Origin: UBA3478 sp036782715
GTDB lineage: Bacteria > Bacteroidota > Bacteroidia > Flavobacteriales > Flavobacteriaceae
Reading direction: 5' to 3'
Assembly (NCBI GenBank): GCA_036782715.1
Contig: DAIPYN010000004.1
Span: 1-64,000, forward strand
DNA length: 64,000 nt
The notes below the pieces were generated by a model that saw nothing but the letters and a program-made list of their open reading frames with translations, was not told the DNA's origin and searched no databases. The first letter of the stretch is position 1. Each line of letters begins with the position of its first letter. This document shows, in pieces, positions 1-9,082 of this stretch. Made by a program: the position numbers and the translations under genes.

Positions 1-320
1 GCAGGAGTCCAAGTGTGACGGTGCATATCTAACCAGATACCACCATCATACCAGTCACCACCTTTTTGAGTTACCGCCATCTCGTCAGTTGAAACCGACT
101 GAACTGAGAAGTAACCACCGTGGTTAGCAGTACCGCCGTTACGAACTGCATCAAATACTGCAGTAAGAACGTCACTACCACCACCGGCAGCACCGGTAGA
201 GATTCCCTCTACAGAGAAATCTTGTGTAAGATCCCCTACGAGATCCTCTTCAAGATCGGTACAAGAGTAGGTTAAACCTACAAGTCCGAAACCTAATAGA
301 AGTTTGTGTAAGTTTTTCAT
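1..320 (-). CDS. SusD/RagB-like outer-membrane lipoprotein, N-terminal part (runs off the left edge)
   Basis: Only the first 106 codons are present; the rest lies beyond the window. The ATG is at 320, 13 bases after the susC stop, so it is the second gene of a susC-susD pair. The start reads as a lipoprotein signal (MKNLHKLLLGFGLVGLTYSC) followed by acidic residues TDLEEDL, the type of sequence linked to surface display of lipoproteins in Bacteroidota. After a Gly-rich stretch comes a helical segment with SVSTDEMAV and WLDMHRHTW, which fits the N-terminal region of SusD family proteins (a conserved D-E near a tryptophan-rich segment). By family knowledge it would cap the SusC barrel and bind the ligand outside the cell. 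The substrate cannot be told from this fragment. The family call rests on position, lipobox and these short motifs. Confidence 0.85.
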   Translation of the reverse strand, partial: MKNLHKLLLGFGLVGLTYSCTDLEEDLVGDLTQDFSVEGISTGAAGGGSDVLTAVFDAVRNGGTANHGGYFSVQSVSTDEMAVTQKGGDWYDGGIWLDMHRHTWTP

Positions 321-333
321 ATCAATTTTATTA

Positions 334-3237
334 TTAGAAGTTAATGTTTACACCTAAAGTGAACGAACGTGCTGAATAGTAGCTATTTCTACGATCGATA
401 CCAGGAGCAAGTGGGTTACCATCTAAAAGATCGAATAACGCTGGCTCAGGATCAGATCCAGTATAGTTAGTAATCACGAACGCATTCTGTACGTTAAGTG
501 ATAAGTTCACGTTATCAGTGATAGGACGTGAAACTGTAAGGTTATCTAACTTGAAGAAGTCAGCTTTCTCAACATATAAAGATGAGAAGTTTGCGTTCTT
601 AATCGCGTCGTTAGCAAGCTCAGTGTTAATGTAGTTGTACGATTTCTGAGAACCTACACGTGGCTCATAGAAAGCACGGAATGTGTTTACTAAGCTGTGA
701 CCAAATGCACCTCTGAAGAATGCATTAACCGTGTACTTACCAAGAGTAATTTGGTTAGACCATCCTAATTCTAGATCAGGAATACCGCTACCTAATACAT
801 CGAAGTCAACGTTTTCGTCAAGTGCGTTGTTTTGACCAACTACTAATTGACCATCACCGTTTACATCAACGAAGTTCTGAGAACCGTCAGTAACTGTACC
901 GTCCCATACTGGGCCCCAGATTTGACCGATTTCTTCACCTACTTTAACGCGAGTTACAAAAGTATCATTCTGACCTGGAGCACCTAGGTTACCGAATTTA
1001 TCAGCATCCTGAACATACTCATCAAGAACTACTGTGTTACGTGATAGAACAATACCTGTTGTATAGTTGTCAGTTACGTCATAGTTAAGAGCTAATTCAA
1101 CACCATCAGATGATAATTGACCAGCATTCTCGAAACGACGATCGAAACCGTAAACTGCAGCATCTACGATACGGTTGATGATGAAGTCTTTCGAAGTTTG
1201 TTGGTAAATATCAAGTGTAGCAGAGAAACGATCCATAGTTAAATCGATACCGAAGTTAAGCTCAGCTTTTTCTTCCCACTTAAGGTTCGGGTTAGCGGCA
1301 CGTAGAAGACCAGTAGATCCACCAGCAGCACCATCACCACCCCAAGACCATCCACGGATTTCTTGAGATAGACCGTAACCTCCTGGAAGGTTACCAGTTA
1401 CCCCGTAAGAAGCACGAGCCTTAAGTTGTTGAACGCCTTCTAAACCAAGGAAAGAGTTTAAGTCAGCACCTAAACCAACGGCTGGGAAAGTACCCCAACG
1501 GTTATCAGCACCAAGCTTAGTTGAACCTTCACGACGAACAGACGCATTCAGATAGAAGTTGTCAGCGATCGTCATATTTAAACGAGCAAAATAAGCTTCA
1601 ATTTCAGTATCAGGGTTTCTTGCTGAGTTAGCCGAAATCTGACCTGCATTTAATAGGTCTTGAGAGTATTCGATTGCATCGATGTAATCGATTTGATCAC
1701 CAGGGAAATCACCTAGAGAAAAGTAAACCTCATTGTAGTTCTCTTTTTGGTACGAATAACCTCCAGTAACGGCAATATTCATATTGTCGTAAGATTTTCT
1801 CCAAGTAGCATAAGCTTCATTTAACTGAAAATCGAAGTTATTTTCGTAGAACTGAGCAGAACCCTTACGAACGGGAGAGTCAGCACCACCATTCCAAAGA
1901 GAAGTAGTTCTGTAGTATAGACGGTTTGCATAATCCGTAGATTGAACCGCAGAGCGGAAGTAAGCAGTTAGGTTATCATTAACGTTATATGCTAAATCAA
2001 CACCGTAGTTCAACTCACGACGCTCACCATTATTGATGTTTTGCTTGATGATTGAAACTGGGTTGTAAGAATCAAATAAACCTAGTGTTTCAAAATATCC
2101 ACCAAACTGGGCACCATTGAATGCATAAGGAGCGTTAGCTGCTAATACAGGAGCAGTTGGGTTATATAATGTAGCATATCGAAGTGCCTCGTTAAAACCG
2201 TTTTGCTGATCTCTTTGAGTAAATGAAGTATTAAAGTTGATTTTCAACTTATCATTTAATGCACGAGTTGAGAAATTTAAACGAGTGTTGAACTGCTCAA
2301 AACCGTTGTTTAAAAGAATACCTTCTGCATCACGAATGTTAGCAGAAATACGGTAAGAAGTAGAACCGTTTCCACCTGCAGCAGAAAGGTTATGAATCTG
2401 AGTGAATGCATCGCGAGTTACCTCATCAATCCAGTCAGTCTTAGACCCTAGATCACGACCACCAGCAGCAACAAACTCTTCTGGGCTCATGTAATCAATC
2501 TGGTTAAGAATACCAGAAGTAGAGAATTGACCGTTGTAGCTGATTTGAGTTGCACCAGCCTTACCTTTCTTGGTAGTAACAAGGATTACCCCTGAAGATC
2601 CACGAGAACCGTAAATCGCAGCAGCAGAAGCATCTTTAAGAACGTTGATGCTCTCGATATCGCTAGGATCAACGTTGTTCAATGAAGCTCCGATTACCCC
2701 ATCGATAACCACAAGTGGAGAAGCGTTCGCACCGATAGTCGAAAGACCACGAAGACGAATTACTGCACCTGCATTAGGGTTACCCCCTCTGTTGTAGATC
2801 TGAAGACCTGCAACCTTACCTTGAAGTAATTGAGAAGCATCGTTGATTGCTCCTTTGTTGAACGACTCCTCGTCCACAGAAACTACTGCAGAAGTAATTT
2901 CTTTTTGTTGCTGAGAACCGTAACCAGTGATTACAACCTCCTCAAGCACGTTGCCCAACTCAAGTACTACATTAATAGTACTCTGGTTGCCGACAGTGAT
3001 TTCTTGTGCAGTGTAACCTACATAAGAAAACACAAGCACATCTCCTGCACTAGCTGAAATCGAATAGTTACCATCGAAGTCTGCTGTAGTACCGGTAGCT
3101 GTACCTTTAACTACGACTGTTGCACCTGGTAGTGGTCCCTGATTATCAGAAACAGTACCTGAAACAGTCTGCGCCTCTGTCATACCGAAACACAACAGTG
3201 CCGCGAAAAACAGAAAACCTTTAAGCATCATTTTCAT
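334..3237 (-). CDS. SusC/RagA-type TonB-dependent outer-membrane transporter
   Basis: A 967-residue protein with a signal peptide (about residues 1-22, ending TEAQ), a carboxypeptidase-regulatory-like beta-sandwich (about 24-95), a TonB-box-like VVITGYGS (about 101-108), a plug domain with LQGKVAGLQI, RLRGLSTIG and DASAAAIYGSRGSSGVILVTTKKGK-type motifs, and a long C-terminal beta-barrel ending in FTLGVNINF with the terminal phenylalanine usual for barrel proteins. It imports a large ligand (oligosaccharide or peptide) using proton motive force through TonB, together with the SusD-like lipoprotein encoded next. No glycoside hydrolase, peptidase or sensor lies beside it within the window, so the substrate is open. 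A set of GGTAATT repeats upstream (3314-3368) may be a control site. Confidence 0.97.
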   Translation of the reverse strand: MKMMLKGFLFFAALLCFGMTEAQTVSGTVSDNQGPLPGATVVVKGTATGTTADFDGNYSISASAGDVLVFSYVGYTAQEITVGNQSTINVVLELGNVLEEVVITGYGSQQQKEITSAVVSVDEESFNKGAINDASQLLQGKVAGLQIYNRGGNPNAGAVIRLRGLSTIGANASPLVVIDGVIGASLNNVDPSDIESINVLKDASAAAIYGSRGSSGVILVTTKKGKAGATQISYNGQFSTSGILNQIDYMSPEEFVAAGGRDLGSKTDWIDEVTRDAFTQIHNLSAAGGNGSTSYRISANIRDAEGILLNNGFEQFNTRLNFSTRALNDKLKINFNTSFTQRDQQNGFNEALRYATLYNPTAPVLAANAPYAFNGAQFGGYFETLGLFDSYNPVSIIKQNINNGERRELNYGVDLAYNVNDNLTAYFRSAVQSTDYANRLYYRTTSLWNGGADSPVRKGSAQFYENNFDFQLNEAYATWRKSYDNMNIAVTGGYSYQKENYNEVYFSLGDFPGDQIDYIDAIEYSQDLLNAGQISANSARNPDTEIEAYFARLNMTIADNFYLNASVRREGSTKLGADNRWGTFPAVGLGADLNSFLGLEGVQQLKARASYGVTGNLPGGYGLSQEIRGWSWGGDGAAGGSTGLLRAANPNLKWEEKAELNFGIDLTMDRFSATLDIYQQTSKDFIINRIVDAAVYGFDRRFENAGQLSSDGVELALNYDVTDNYTTGIVLSRNTVVLDEYVQDADKFGNLGAPGQNDTFVTRVKVGEEIGQIWGPVWDGTVTDGSQNFVDVNGDGQLVVGQNNALDENVDFDVLGSGIPDLELGWSNQITLGKYTVNAFFRGAFGHSLVNTFRAFYEPRVGSQKSYNYINTELANDAIKNANFSSLYVEKADFFKLDNLTVSRPITDNVNLSLNVQNAFVITNYTGSDPEPALFDLLDGNPLAPGIDRRNSYYSARSFTLGVNINF

Positions 3238-3349
3238 AAGAGTAAAGTTTAAGTTTAGTTTATTTTTGAGGCGTTAAAATAATGCAAATATTGCTACATA
3301 CAAAATATCGGAAGGTAATTAAAGCTAGATTTGCATTTTTTCACAGCAT

Positions 3350-3368
3350 AATTACCAAATCGGTAATT
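3350..3368. promoter_or_regulatory. inverted repeat upstream of susC (possible operator)
   Basis: AATTACC (3350-3356) and GGTAATT (3362-3368) form a perfect 7-bp inverted repeat with a 5-base spacer. A third copy of GGTAATT lies at 3314-3320, 77 bases upstream of the susC start at 3237. The low GC and weak stem make a transcription terminator less likely, and the SulP gene upstream already has its own terminator at 3453-3479. Operator function is inference. Confidence 0.35.
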
Positions 3369-3452
3369 TTTTCACACTTTTTTGAAATCGAACTTTTGAT
3401 TTTGCCGTCTGATTGAAGTTAAAATAGCGCAAAAAAATAAGCGAAAGTTCAA

Positions 3453-3479
3453 CAAAAAAGCCGCACAAGGCGGCTTTTT
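3453..3479 (-). terminator. rho-independent terminator of the SulP gene
   Basis: GCCGC (3460-3464), loop ACAAG, GCGGC (3470-3474), flanked by an A-run on one side and a T-run on the other, so it can work in both directions. It lies 24 bases past the stop of the minus-strand SulP gene at 3503. Confidence 0.85.
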
Positions 3480-3502
3480 AGCACTGAAATTAACTTCAAA
3501 GC

Positions 3503-5032
3503 TTAAATTTTGTCTGCTACCACTTTATAGGTAGGATCTTCGATAATGTTGACTTCTATTAAACTTTCTGCATTTTTTATCAATCTCAAGCAATCTTTAC
3601 TGAGATGTTTTAAATGGATTTTCTTACCTGACTTAGCGTAGCGTTCGGTAACCTTATTTAACGCTTCAATAGCCGACATATCAACGACACGACTTTCTGC
3701 AAAGTCAATAACAACCTCTTCAGGATCACCAGCTACATCAAACTTTTCACTGAAAGCCGCTACTGAACCAAAGAAAAGCGGACCGTAGATTTCATAATGC
3801 TTAACTCCTGTTTCATCGATTCGCTTACGGGCACGAATTCGAACAGCGTTATCCCACGCAAAACCTAGAGCGGCAATTATAACACCAACGATAACTGCTA
3901 GGGCAAGATTGTGGAGGAACACCGTCACTAAGGTCACTAACACCATTACAAAAACATCTGACTTCGGCATTTTATTAAAGGTTCGTAGGCTAGCCCATTC
4001 GAACGTACCTATCGACACCATAATCATTAGCCCGGTTAATGCTGCCATAGGTACACGCTCTATCAGAGACGAGCCAAACATAACAAAGCTCAAAAGTCCG
4101 ATTGCAGCAACGATTCCCGAAAGACGCGCTCGGGCTCCGTTAGAAACGTTGATGAGCGATTGTCCGATCATGGCACATCCACCCATTCCAGAAAACATTC
4201 CCGAAAGGGTATTAGCAAACCCTTGAGCTAAAGCCTCTTTGTTGGCAGAACCCCTCGTTTCGGTGATTTCATCAACAATGTTAAGAGTAAGTAGACTCTC
4301 TATCAGGCCAACACCAGCAATAATTAATGAATAGGGAGCAATCAATTTCAAGGACTCAAGTGTCCAATCGATCGCGGGAATATGAAAGGGTAAGAAACCA
4401 CCTTTTATCGATGCGATATCCCCTACAGTACGCGTGTCTAAATTAAAGAAGGTTACTAATCCGAAAATGATTAAGATCGCAGCAAGTGAGGAAGGCACAA
4501 CCTTGGTAAGTTTTGGCAAGAAATGAATAATAAACATCGTAAGGGCCACTAAACCGAGAAGGAGATATAAAGCAGACCCTTCTAGCCAATTTCCAGAGGC
4601 ATCTTTAAACTGAGCCAATTGCGACATGAAAATGATAATTGCAAGACCATTAACAAAACCGAAAATTACCGGATGAGGCACCAAGCGAATAAACTTACCT
4701 AGGCGCAATAGACCAAACAAGATCTGAATAAGGCCCGCTAAGACTACGGCAGCGAAGACATATTCGACGCCGTGTGATTGTACCAATGAAACAAGAACTA
4801 CAGCGACAGCACCGGTAGCACCTGAAATCATACCAGGCCGGCCACCAAAAACTGAAGTGATCAATGCCATTACAACAGCGGCGTACAACCCTGTTAATGG
4901 AGAAAGCCCAGCAATTAATGCAAAAGCAACAGCCTCAGGCACTAGTGCCAAAGCAACGGTTATACCCGACAGAATCTCGGTTTTGTAGCTAAAGGTGTAA
5001 GTAAAGTCGAAAAGTCTTAGATACTTCTTCAT
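3503..5032 (-). CDS. SulP-family inorganic anion transporter with STAS domain
   Basis: A 509-residue inner-membrane protein. The first ~385 residues hold 10-12 hydrophobic segments with the SulP signatures near the start (VALALVPEAVAFALIAG, then GLSPLTGLYAA) and GGRPGMISGATGAVAV at about 64-79, which is the anion-binding core. A C-terminal STAS domain follows (about 400-505; VIDFAESRVVDMSAIEAL). The family moves sulfate, bicarbonate or other anions with H+ or Na+; members of this length in marine bacteria are often bicarbonate carriers (BicA-like), but the substrate cannot be read here. No sulfate-assimilation or carbonic anhydrase gene is adjacent. The ATG start fits the normal N-terminus; the upstream sequence is cut by an assembly gap. 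Confidence 0.93.
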   Translation of the reverse strand: MKKYLRLFDFTYTFSYKTEILSGITVALALVPEAVAFALIAGLSPLTGLYAAVVMALITSVFGGRPGMISGATGAVAVVLVSLVQSHGVEYVFAAVVLAGLIQILFGLLRLGKFIRLVPHPVIFGFVNGLAIIIFMSQLAQFKDASGNWLEGSALYLLLGLVALTMFIIHFLPKLTKVVPSSLAAILIIFGLVTFFNLDTRTVGDIASIKGGFLPFHIPAIDWTLESLKLIAPYSLIIAGVGLIESLLTLNIVDEITETRGSANKEALAQGFANTLSGMFSGMGGCAMIGQSLINVSNGARARLSGIVAAIGLLSFVMFGSSLIERVPMAALTGLMIMVSIGTFEWASLRTFNKMPKSDVFVMVLVTLVTVFLHNLALAVIVGVIIAALGFAWDNAVRIRARKRIDETGVKHYEIYGPLFFGSVAAFSEKFDVAGDPEEVVIDFAESRVVDMSAIEALNKVTERYAKSGKKIHLKHLSKDCLRLIKNAESLIEVNIIEDPTYKVVADKI

Positions 5033-5067
5033 TTCGCGTTTTTGATTGATGGCGCGAAAATAGGGCT

Positions 5068-5128
5068 TTATTTAAGATTGAACCCCAAGTAGGTAACGTC
5101 GCTCCACCCACTTGAAACTGTAAAAAAG
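5068..5128 (-). CDS. 3' end of an unidentified gene behind the assembly gap
   Basis: After the N-run, the sequence does not continue the KatG C-terminus in the KatG frame. A different frame reads FFTVSSGWSDVTYLGFNLK and stops at 5068. The alternating aromatic and polar pattern resembles the last strand of an outer-membrane barrel, but 19 residues are too few to name a family. If real, another gene lies between katG and the SulP gene and is mostly hidden in the gap. Confidence 0.3.
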
Positions 5129-5228
5129 NNNNNNNNNNNNNNNNNNNNNNNNNNNNNNNNNNNNNNNNNNNNNNNNNNNNNNNNNNNNNNNNNNNNNNNN
5201 NNNNNNNNNNNNNNNNNNNNNNNNNNNN
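5129..5228. other. assembly gap (100 Ns)
   Basis: Exactly 100 Ns, the usual placeholder for a gap of unknown size. It removes the end of katG and probably other sequence, because the residues after the gap do not match a catalase-peroxidase C-terminus. Confidence 0.98.
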
Positions 5229-7276
5229 GTGTACTTTTGAGAACCGGTTGCGCGATCCGTACCGATGTAGGTTCCGCCTTCACCCTTTTCCCATTTCGTA
5301 CTCATATCTAGTAGATTCACGAAGAAATCGTTCGATAGTACACCTACCTTATTGGTGAACACACCGTTTGATGAAGAAGCGTGATTCGCGCCCAGCACGC
5401 GTAAACCTCCGACTAAAACCGTCATCTCTGGTGCACTTAAGGTTAATAATTGTGCTTTATCTACCAATAGTTCTTCTAACGGACGATCTGCTCTTCCCTT
5501 AGCAAAGTTTCTGAAACCATCAGCTTTGGGCTCAAGAACTGCGAACGAATCAACATCAGTCATTTCTGCGGTTGCATCAGTACGGCCAGGTGTAAATGGA
5601 ACTTCTACAGAAACTCCTGCTTCTGTTGCAGCCTTTTCAACTGCTGCACAACCACCAAGAACGATAAGGTCAGCTATAGAAACTTTCTTATCTCCTTTAG
5701 CGTCAAAATCTGCTTTTACTTTCTCTAGAGAAGTAAGCACTTTAGATAGACGCTCGGGCTCATTTGCCTCCCAGAACTTCTGTGGAGATAATGCAATACG
5801 TGCTCCGTTAGCTCCACCTCTAAGATCTGAGCCTCTGAAGGTAGAAGCAGAAGACCATGCAGTGAAAACTAGATCGCTAATCGATAATCCTGAACCTAAG
5901 ATTGCTGCTTTTAGTTCAGCTACATCTGAAGCTTCGATCTGCTTATAATCGGCAGCAGGAACTGGGTCTTGCCAGATTAAAGTTTCAGCTGGAACCTCAG
6001 GACCTACATAATTAGTTTTAGGACCCATATCACGGTGTGTTAACTTATACCAAGCTCTTGCGAATGCATCAGCAAACTCGTCTGGATTCTCGTAGAATCT
6101 TCTCGAAATTTTGTTGTAAGCAGGGTCTTCTATTAAAGCGATATCCGAGGTCGCCATCATTGGAGCATGGCGCTTATTTGGATTGTGCGCATCTGGAACC
6201 GCATCAGCAGCCTCACCGTTCTTCGGCTTCCACTGGTAGGCACCAGCCGGGCTCTTGGTTAGTTCCCACTCATATCCAAATAGTGTTTCAAAATAGCTAT
6301 TATCCCACTGAATTGGGGTTGGCGTCCAAGCACCTTCAAGACCAGAGGTTATAGTATATTCACCATTACCCGTTCCGAAGCTATTTGCCCATCCGAACCC
6401 TTGTTGTTCAACCGGAGCCCCTTCTGGCTCAGGGCCAACGTGAGCAGTATCACCTGCACCGTGTGTCTTACCGAAAGTGTGACCACCTGCAACAAGCGCT
6501 ACCGTCTCTTCATCGTTCATCGCCATTCGAGCAAAAGTCTCACGGATGTCACGTGCTGAAGCAAGAGGGTCTGGCTTACCGTTAGGACCTTCTGGGTTAA
6601 CATAGATCAGACCCATTTGAACCGCAGCTAGTGGATTATCAAGCTCACGATCACCCGTGTAACGCTTGTCTCCTAACCATTCAGTTTCTGGTCCCCAGTA
6701 AATATCTCCTTCTGGCTCAAATACGTCTGCACGACCGCCACCAAAACCAAAAGTTTTGAAGCCCATCGTTTCAAGTGCAACATTACCAGTAAGAATCATT
6801 AGATCTGCCCATGAGAGCTTATTTCCATATTTCTGTTTGATTGGCCAAAGAAGACGACGAGCCTTATCGAGGTTTCCGTTATCTGGCCAGCTGTTTAGAG
6901 GAGCCATTCTCAACGTTCCTGCTCTTGCACCACCTCGGCCGTCTTGGATACGGTAAGTACCCGCACTGTGCCATGCCATTCTGATGAAGAATGGGCCGTA
7001 GTGACCGTAATCTGCAGGCCACCAGTCTTGAGAATCAGTCATTAAATGAGCTAAATCCTTCTTTAATTCTTCGTAGTTGATTGAAGCAAATTCCTTTCTA
7101 TAATCGGTATTTGCTCCTGTAGGCTTCATTTCAGAAGTGTTTTGGTGAAGCATTCTGAGATTCAATTGCTCAGGCCACCAATCTGCGTTTGAAAATCCAC
7201 CAGCAGCCGTGTGACGATGCTTAGCTCCCATTACTGGGCACTTTTCAATTCCTTCGTTTGTATCGTGTGAGTGCAT
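5229..7276 (-). CDS. katG: catalase-peroxidase KatG (3' end lost in assembly gap)
   Basis: Bifunctional haem catalase-peroxidase that removes hydrogen peroxide. About 682 of the usual ~730 residues are present. The N-terminal domain carries the distal RMAWHSAGTYR (Arg, Trp, His), the proximal haem ligand in AGGHTFGKTHGA, a tyrosine in LIYVNPEGPNGKPDP and a methionine in FARMAMND, which correspond to the Trp-Tyr-Met cross-link needed for catalase activity. The degenerate second domain follows to TDRATGSQKYT, where the Ns begin; roughly 50 residues (including the expected DLVFGSNS region) are missing. I start at the ATG at 7276 (MHSHDTNEG); a TTG at 7294 would add six residues but gives no family match. 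A 19-bp palindrome at 7350-7368 may control it. Confidence 0.97.
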
Positions 7277-7349
7277 AGTAAAATTTTTTTGCAAATTAAT
7301 TCATATTAAGTGCGATAGGATCGCTTTCAGATAAGTTGTACTAATTGAA

Positions 7350-7368
7350 TTATAAGATAATCTTATAA
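7350..7368. promoter_or_regulatory. 19-bp perfect palindrome upstream of katG (possible peroxide-regulator operator)
   Basis: TTATAAGAT-A-ATCTTATAA is a perfect 9-1-9 palindrome whose near end lies 74 bases upstream of the katG ATG. The outer TTATAA half-sites resemble PerR/Fur family boxes, although the PerR consensus (TTATAATnATTATAA) is 15 bp with a different centre. A second, smaller inverted repeat (GCGAT-agg-ATCGC) sits at 7312-7324. The AT-rich stem would be a poor terminator for the amine-oxidase gene ending at 7400. Confidence 0.45.
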
Positions 7369-7399
7369 ACTGAAATTACTCTAAAGTTTTTTGTTATAG

Positions 7400-8563
7400 T
7401 TAGTTCTGAAGCGCTTTCTCAGCTGCGATTCTTCCGCTACTTATCGCTGCATTTAGTGATGGGTAAAGCAAGTAATCGCCTGAGCGTAAAACAGTAGAGT
7501 CAACCTCTGGTGAGTCGGGATTATAGCAGATTTCAGAAATAATCGGTAGTGCCTTTTCAATCTTGAAATGCTTAACAAGCTTTCCTATTTCAATTCCTGA
7601 ACGCTTGCTAATCTCCTCTCTAATCAACACCTCAAGCCGATCTGAATCATCCGAAACCCCAATAGCGGTAGCAGAAAGAATAGTAGTGTTGCGTCCTTCG
7701 AGTATATGTACTGAATTCACCGAATTTGATTCAGGAAACAAGCCAATCACGTCTTTTAATTTTTCAGAATACTTAGATGCTTTAGGCACTTCAAAGTAGA
7801 ATACTTCAGTACCATGCCACTTCTGCTCCTTTTCTGCAAAAGTTTGTATGACCTTATCATGACGGTTTATAGCCTCCTCAATGGTTACTTTCTGATTCAA
7901 CAACACCTTTGTTTTCGTGAGCTTTGCTGTGAGTTGATCAATTACTGATTGCATCCCTCTTTTCGGTAAAGCCGCATAACCATTCGAAAACATGTGAAAA
8001 ACGAACTCGAACTGTTTCACTGAAGTTTGAAGTTCTTTCTCTAAGAAAATACCCCCATAGAAGGGCTTAAAAAATTGATTGACAAATCGCTTGCTGTATT
8101 TCGAATGCAGAGATTCGAGGGTCGATCGATCGCTTTGATTGAAGATTTCTTCTAAAGATAAGCCGCTAATTCTTCGCTGTTCAGCAAGCAGTTTTATTTT
8201 ATCGAGTAGACTTGCAGATCTCGCCTTCATGGTAGGCCATAAAAAAGACAGATCTCTGAAGGCATCTCCGATCAGTTCTACCTTACCGTCTTTTCGAAAA
8301 ATGTAGGCTCCCGGTTTAAAGTAATGTAGTTTGAGTGCTGATAGGTCGATGTATTTGATAACTTCAGGATAGGCAGTTAATAGTACCTGAAACCCATGGT
8401 CAAGGGGAATGTCATCAAATAAATCTGTTTTAACTCGACCCCCTAACTGGTCTGAGGATTCATATAAAGTAGGGAAAACACCTCTTGCTTCGAGTTCTAA
8501 GGCAGCAATAATACCACTGATACCACCACCAAGGATGGCAACGTCAAGAGAAGATGTCGACAT
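7400..8563 (-). CDS. FAD-dependent amine oxidase/protoporphyrinogen-oxidase-like protein
   Basis: A 387-residue flavoprotein. The N-terminus has the Rossmann FAD motif (ILGGGISGIIAALELEARG, about 9-27), the second ADP-binding segment (LYESSDQLGGRVKTD, about 34-48) and DHGFQVLLTAYPEV, which is typical of the NAD(P)-binding/amine oxidase group that includes phytoene desaturases and protoporphyrinogen oxidases. A C-terminal flavin segment (RSGDYLLYPSLNAAISSGRIAAE) closes the fold. No signal peptide is seen, so it is cytosolic. The substrate is unknown; no carotenoid or haem gene is adjacent. Its ATG follows directly on the stop of the small gene upstream (TAA then ATG, no gap), so the two are co-transcribed. 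Confidence 0.9.
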   Translation of the reverse strand: MSTSSLDVAILGGGISGIIAALELEARGVFPTLYESSDQLGGRVKTDLFDDIPLDHGFQVLLTAYPEVIKYIDLSALKLHYFKPGAYIFRKDGKVELIGDAFRDLSFLWPTMKARSASLLDKIKLLAEQRRISGLSLEEIFNQSDRSTLESLHSKYSKRFVNQFFKPFYGGIFLEKELQTSVKQFEFVFHMFSNGYAALPKRGMQSVIDQLTAKLTKTKVLLNQKVTIEEAINRHDKVIQTFAEKEQKWHGTEVFYFEVPKASKYSEKLKDVIGLFPESNSVNSVHILEGRNTTILSATAIGVSDDSDRLEVLIREEISKRSGIEIGKLVKHFKIEKALPIISEICYNPDSPEVDSTVLRSGDYLLYPSLNAAISSGRIAAEKALQN

Positions 8564-8800
8564 TTAAACCGTAGGAACGTTCTTAATACGCTTTTCGATC
8601 TTCTGTTTTTTAACTGTCACGCGCTTCATCCAATCCATAAGATCAGGATCCTTAGACTCTTTATAAATCTCATTGATCGCAAGAACTATGGCTTTACCCT
8701 CTCTTGAATATTTTACACGATCACTTGTACTCATGTGACTCATGGCTAGTTTCTCGTATGCTTCGGCTTGTGTCAGTAAATCTTCTACAGGATTGTTCAT
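8564..8800 (-). CDS. small conserved hypothetical protein
   Basis: I start at the ATG at 8800, giving 78 residues (MNNPVEDLLTQAEAYEKLAM...); a TTG at 8824 would add eight. The protein is helical and charged, with a KKQKIEKR tail, no membrane segment and no cysteines, so it is likely a soluble cytosolic protein. I do not recognise the family. The gene abuts the amine-oxidase gene without spacing, which supports it being translated. No function is claimed. Confidence 0.7.
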   Translation of the reverse strand: MNNPVEDLLTQAEAYEKLAMSHMSTSDRVKYSREGKAIVLAINEIYKESKDPDLMDWMKRVTVKKQKIEKRIKNVPTV

Positions 8801-8895
8801 CGAATTTCTTAAAAGGTTAAACAAATATGGGTTAAAAATGTGAGAATGTCTAACCTTTACTGCAAAGTTTAATAAAAGATTAAGAATAAGTCAAA

Positions 8896-9078
8896 TTATT
8901 GACCAATCTCTCTTGCCTCAAAATCAACGATTTCTGCAGATTCAAAACGGTAATCAATCTCAATGGGGTTGCAGCATACCTCGCAATCTTCGACATAGAC
9001 TTGTCTACCGTCGACAGGATCTAAAATCATTGAAATTTCTTCCCAACAATAGGGACACTGAAAAAAATGCTCAAACAT
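8896..9078 (-). CDS. CPXCG-motif cysteine-rich small protein
   Basis: A 60-residue protein with CPYC (Cys8, Cys11) and CEVCC (Cys32, Cys35, Cys36), a one-knuckle zinc-ribbon layout typical of the small cysteine-rich CPXCG family. The rest is acidic. It starts 4 bases after the stop of the ABC-F gene and is probably translated from the same mRNA. The family has no assigned role; zinc binding is inferred from the cysteines. Confidence 0.85.
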   Translation of the reverse strand: MFEHFFQCPYCWEEISMILDPVDGRQVYVEDCEVCCNPIEIDYRFESAEIVDFEAREIGQ

Positions 9079-9082
9079 TTAT

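Noticed and set aside
334..3237. SusC/SusD pair as a polysaccharide-utilisation locus
   Set aside because: No glycoside hydrolase, polysaccharide lyase or hybrid sensor gene is seen next to it in the window, so the substrate is left open.
5072..5128. KatG reading continued beyond the N-run
   Set aside because: The 18 residues after the gap are unlike the KatG C-terminus and are joined only because 100 Ns happen to keep an open frame.
5526..5948. 140-codon open frame opposite katG
   Set aside because: Antisense to well-conserved katG sequence, with no family features.
7276..7294. TTG start six codons upstream of the katG ATG
   Set aside because: The added residues (MQKNFT) are not part of the family N-terminus, and a proper ATG is available.
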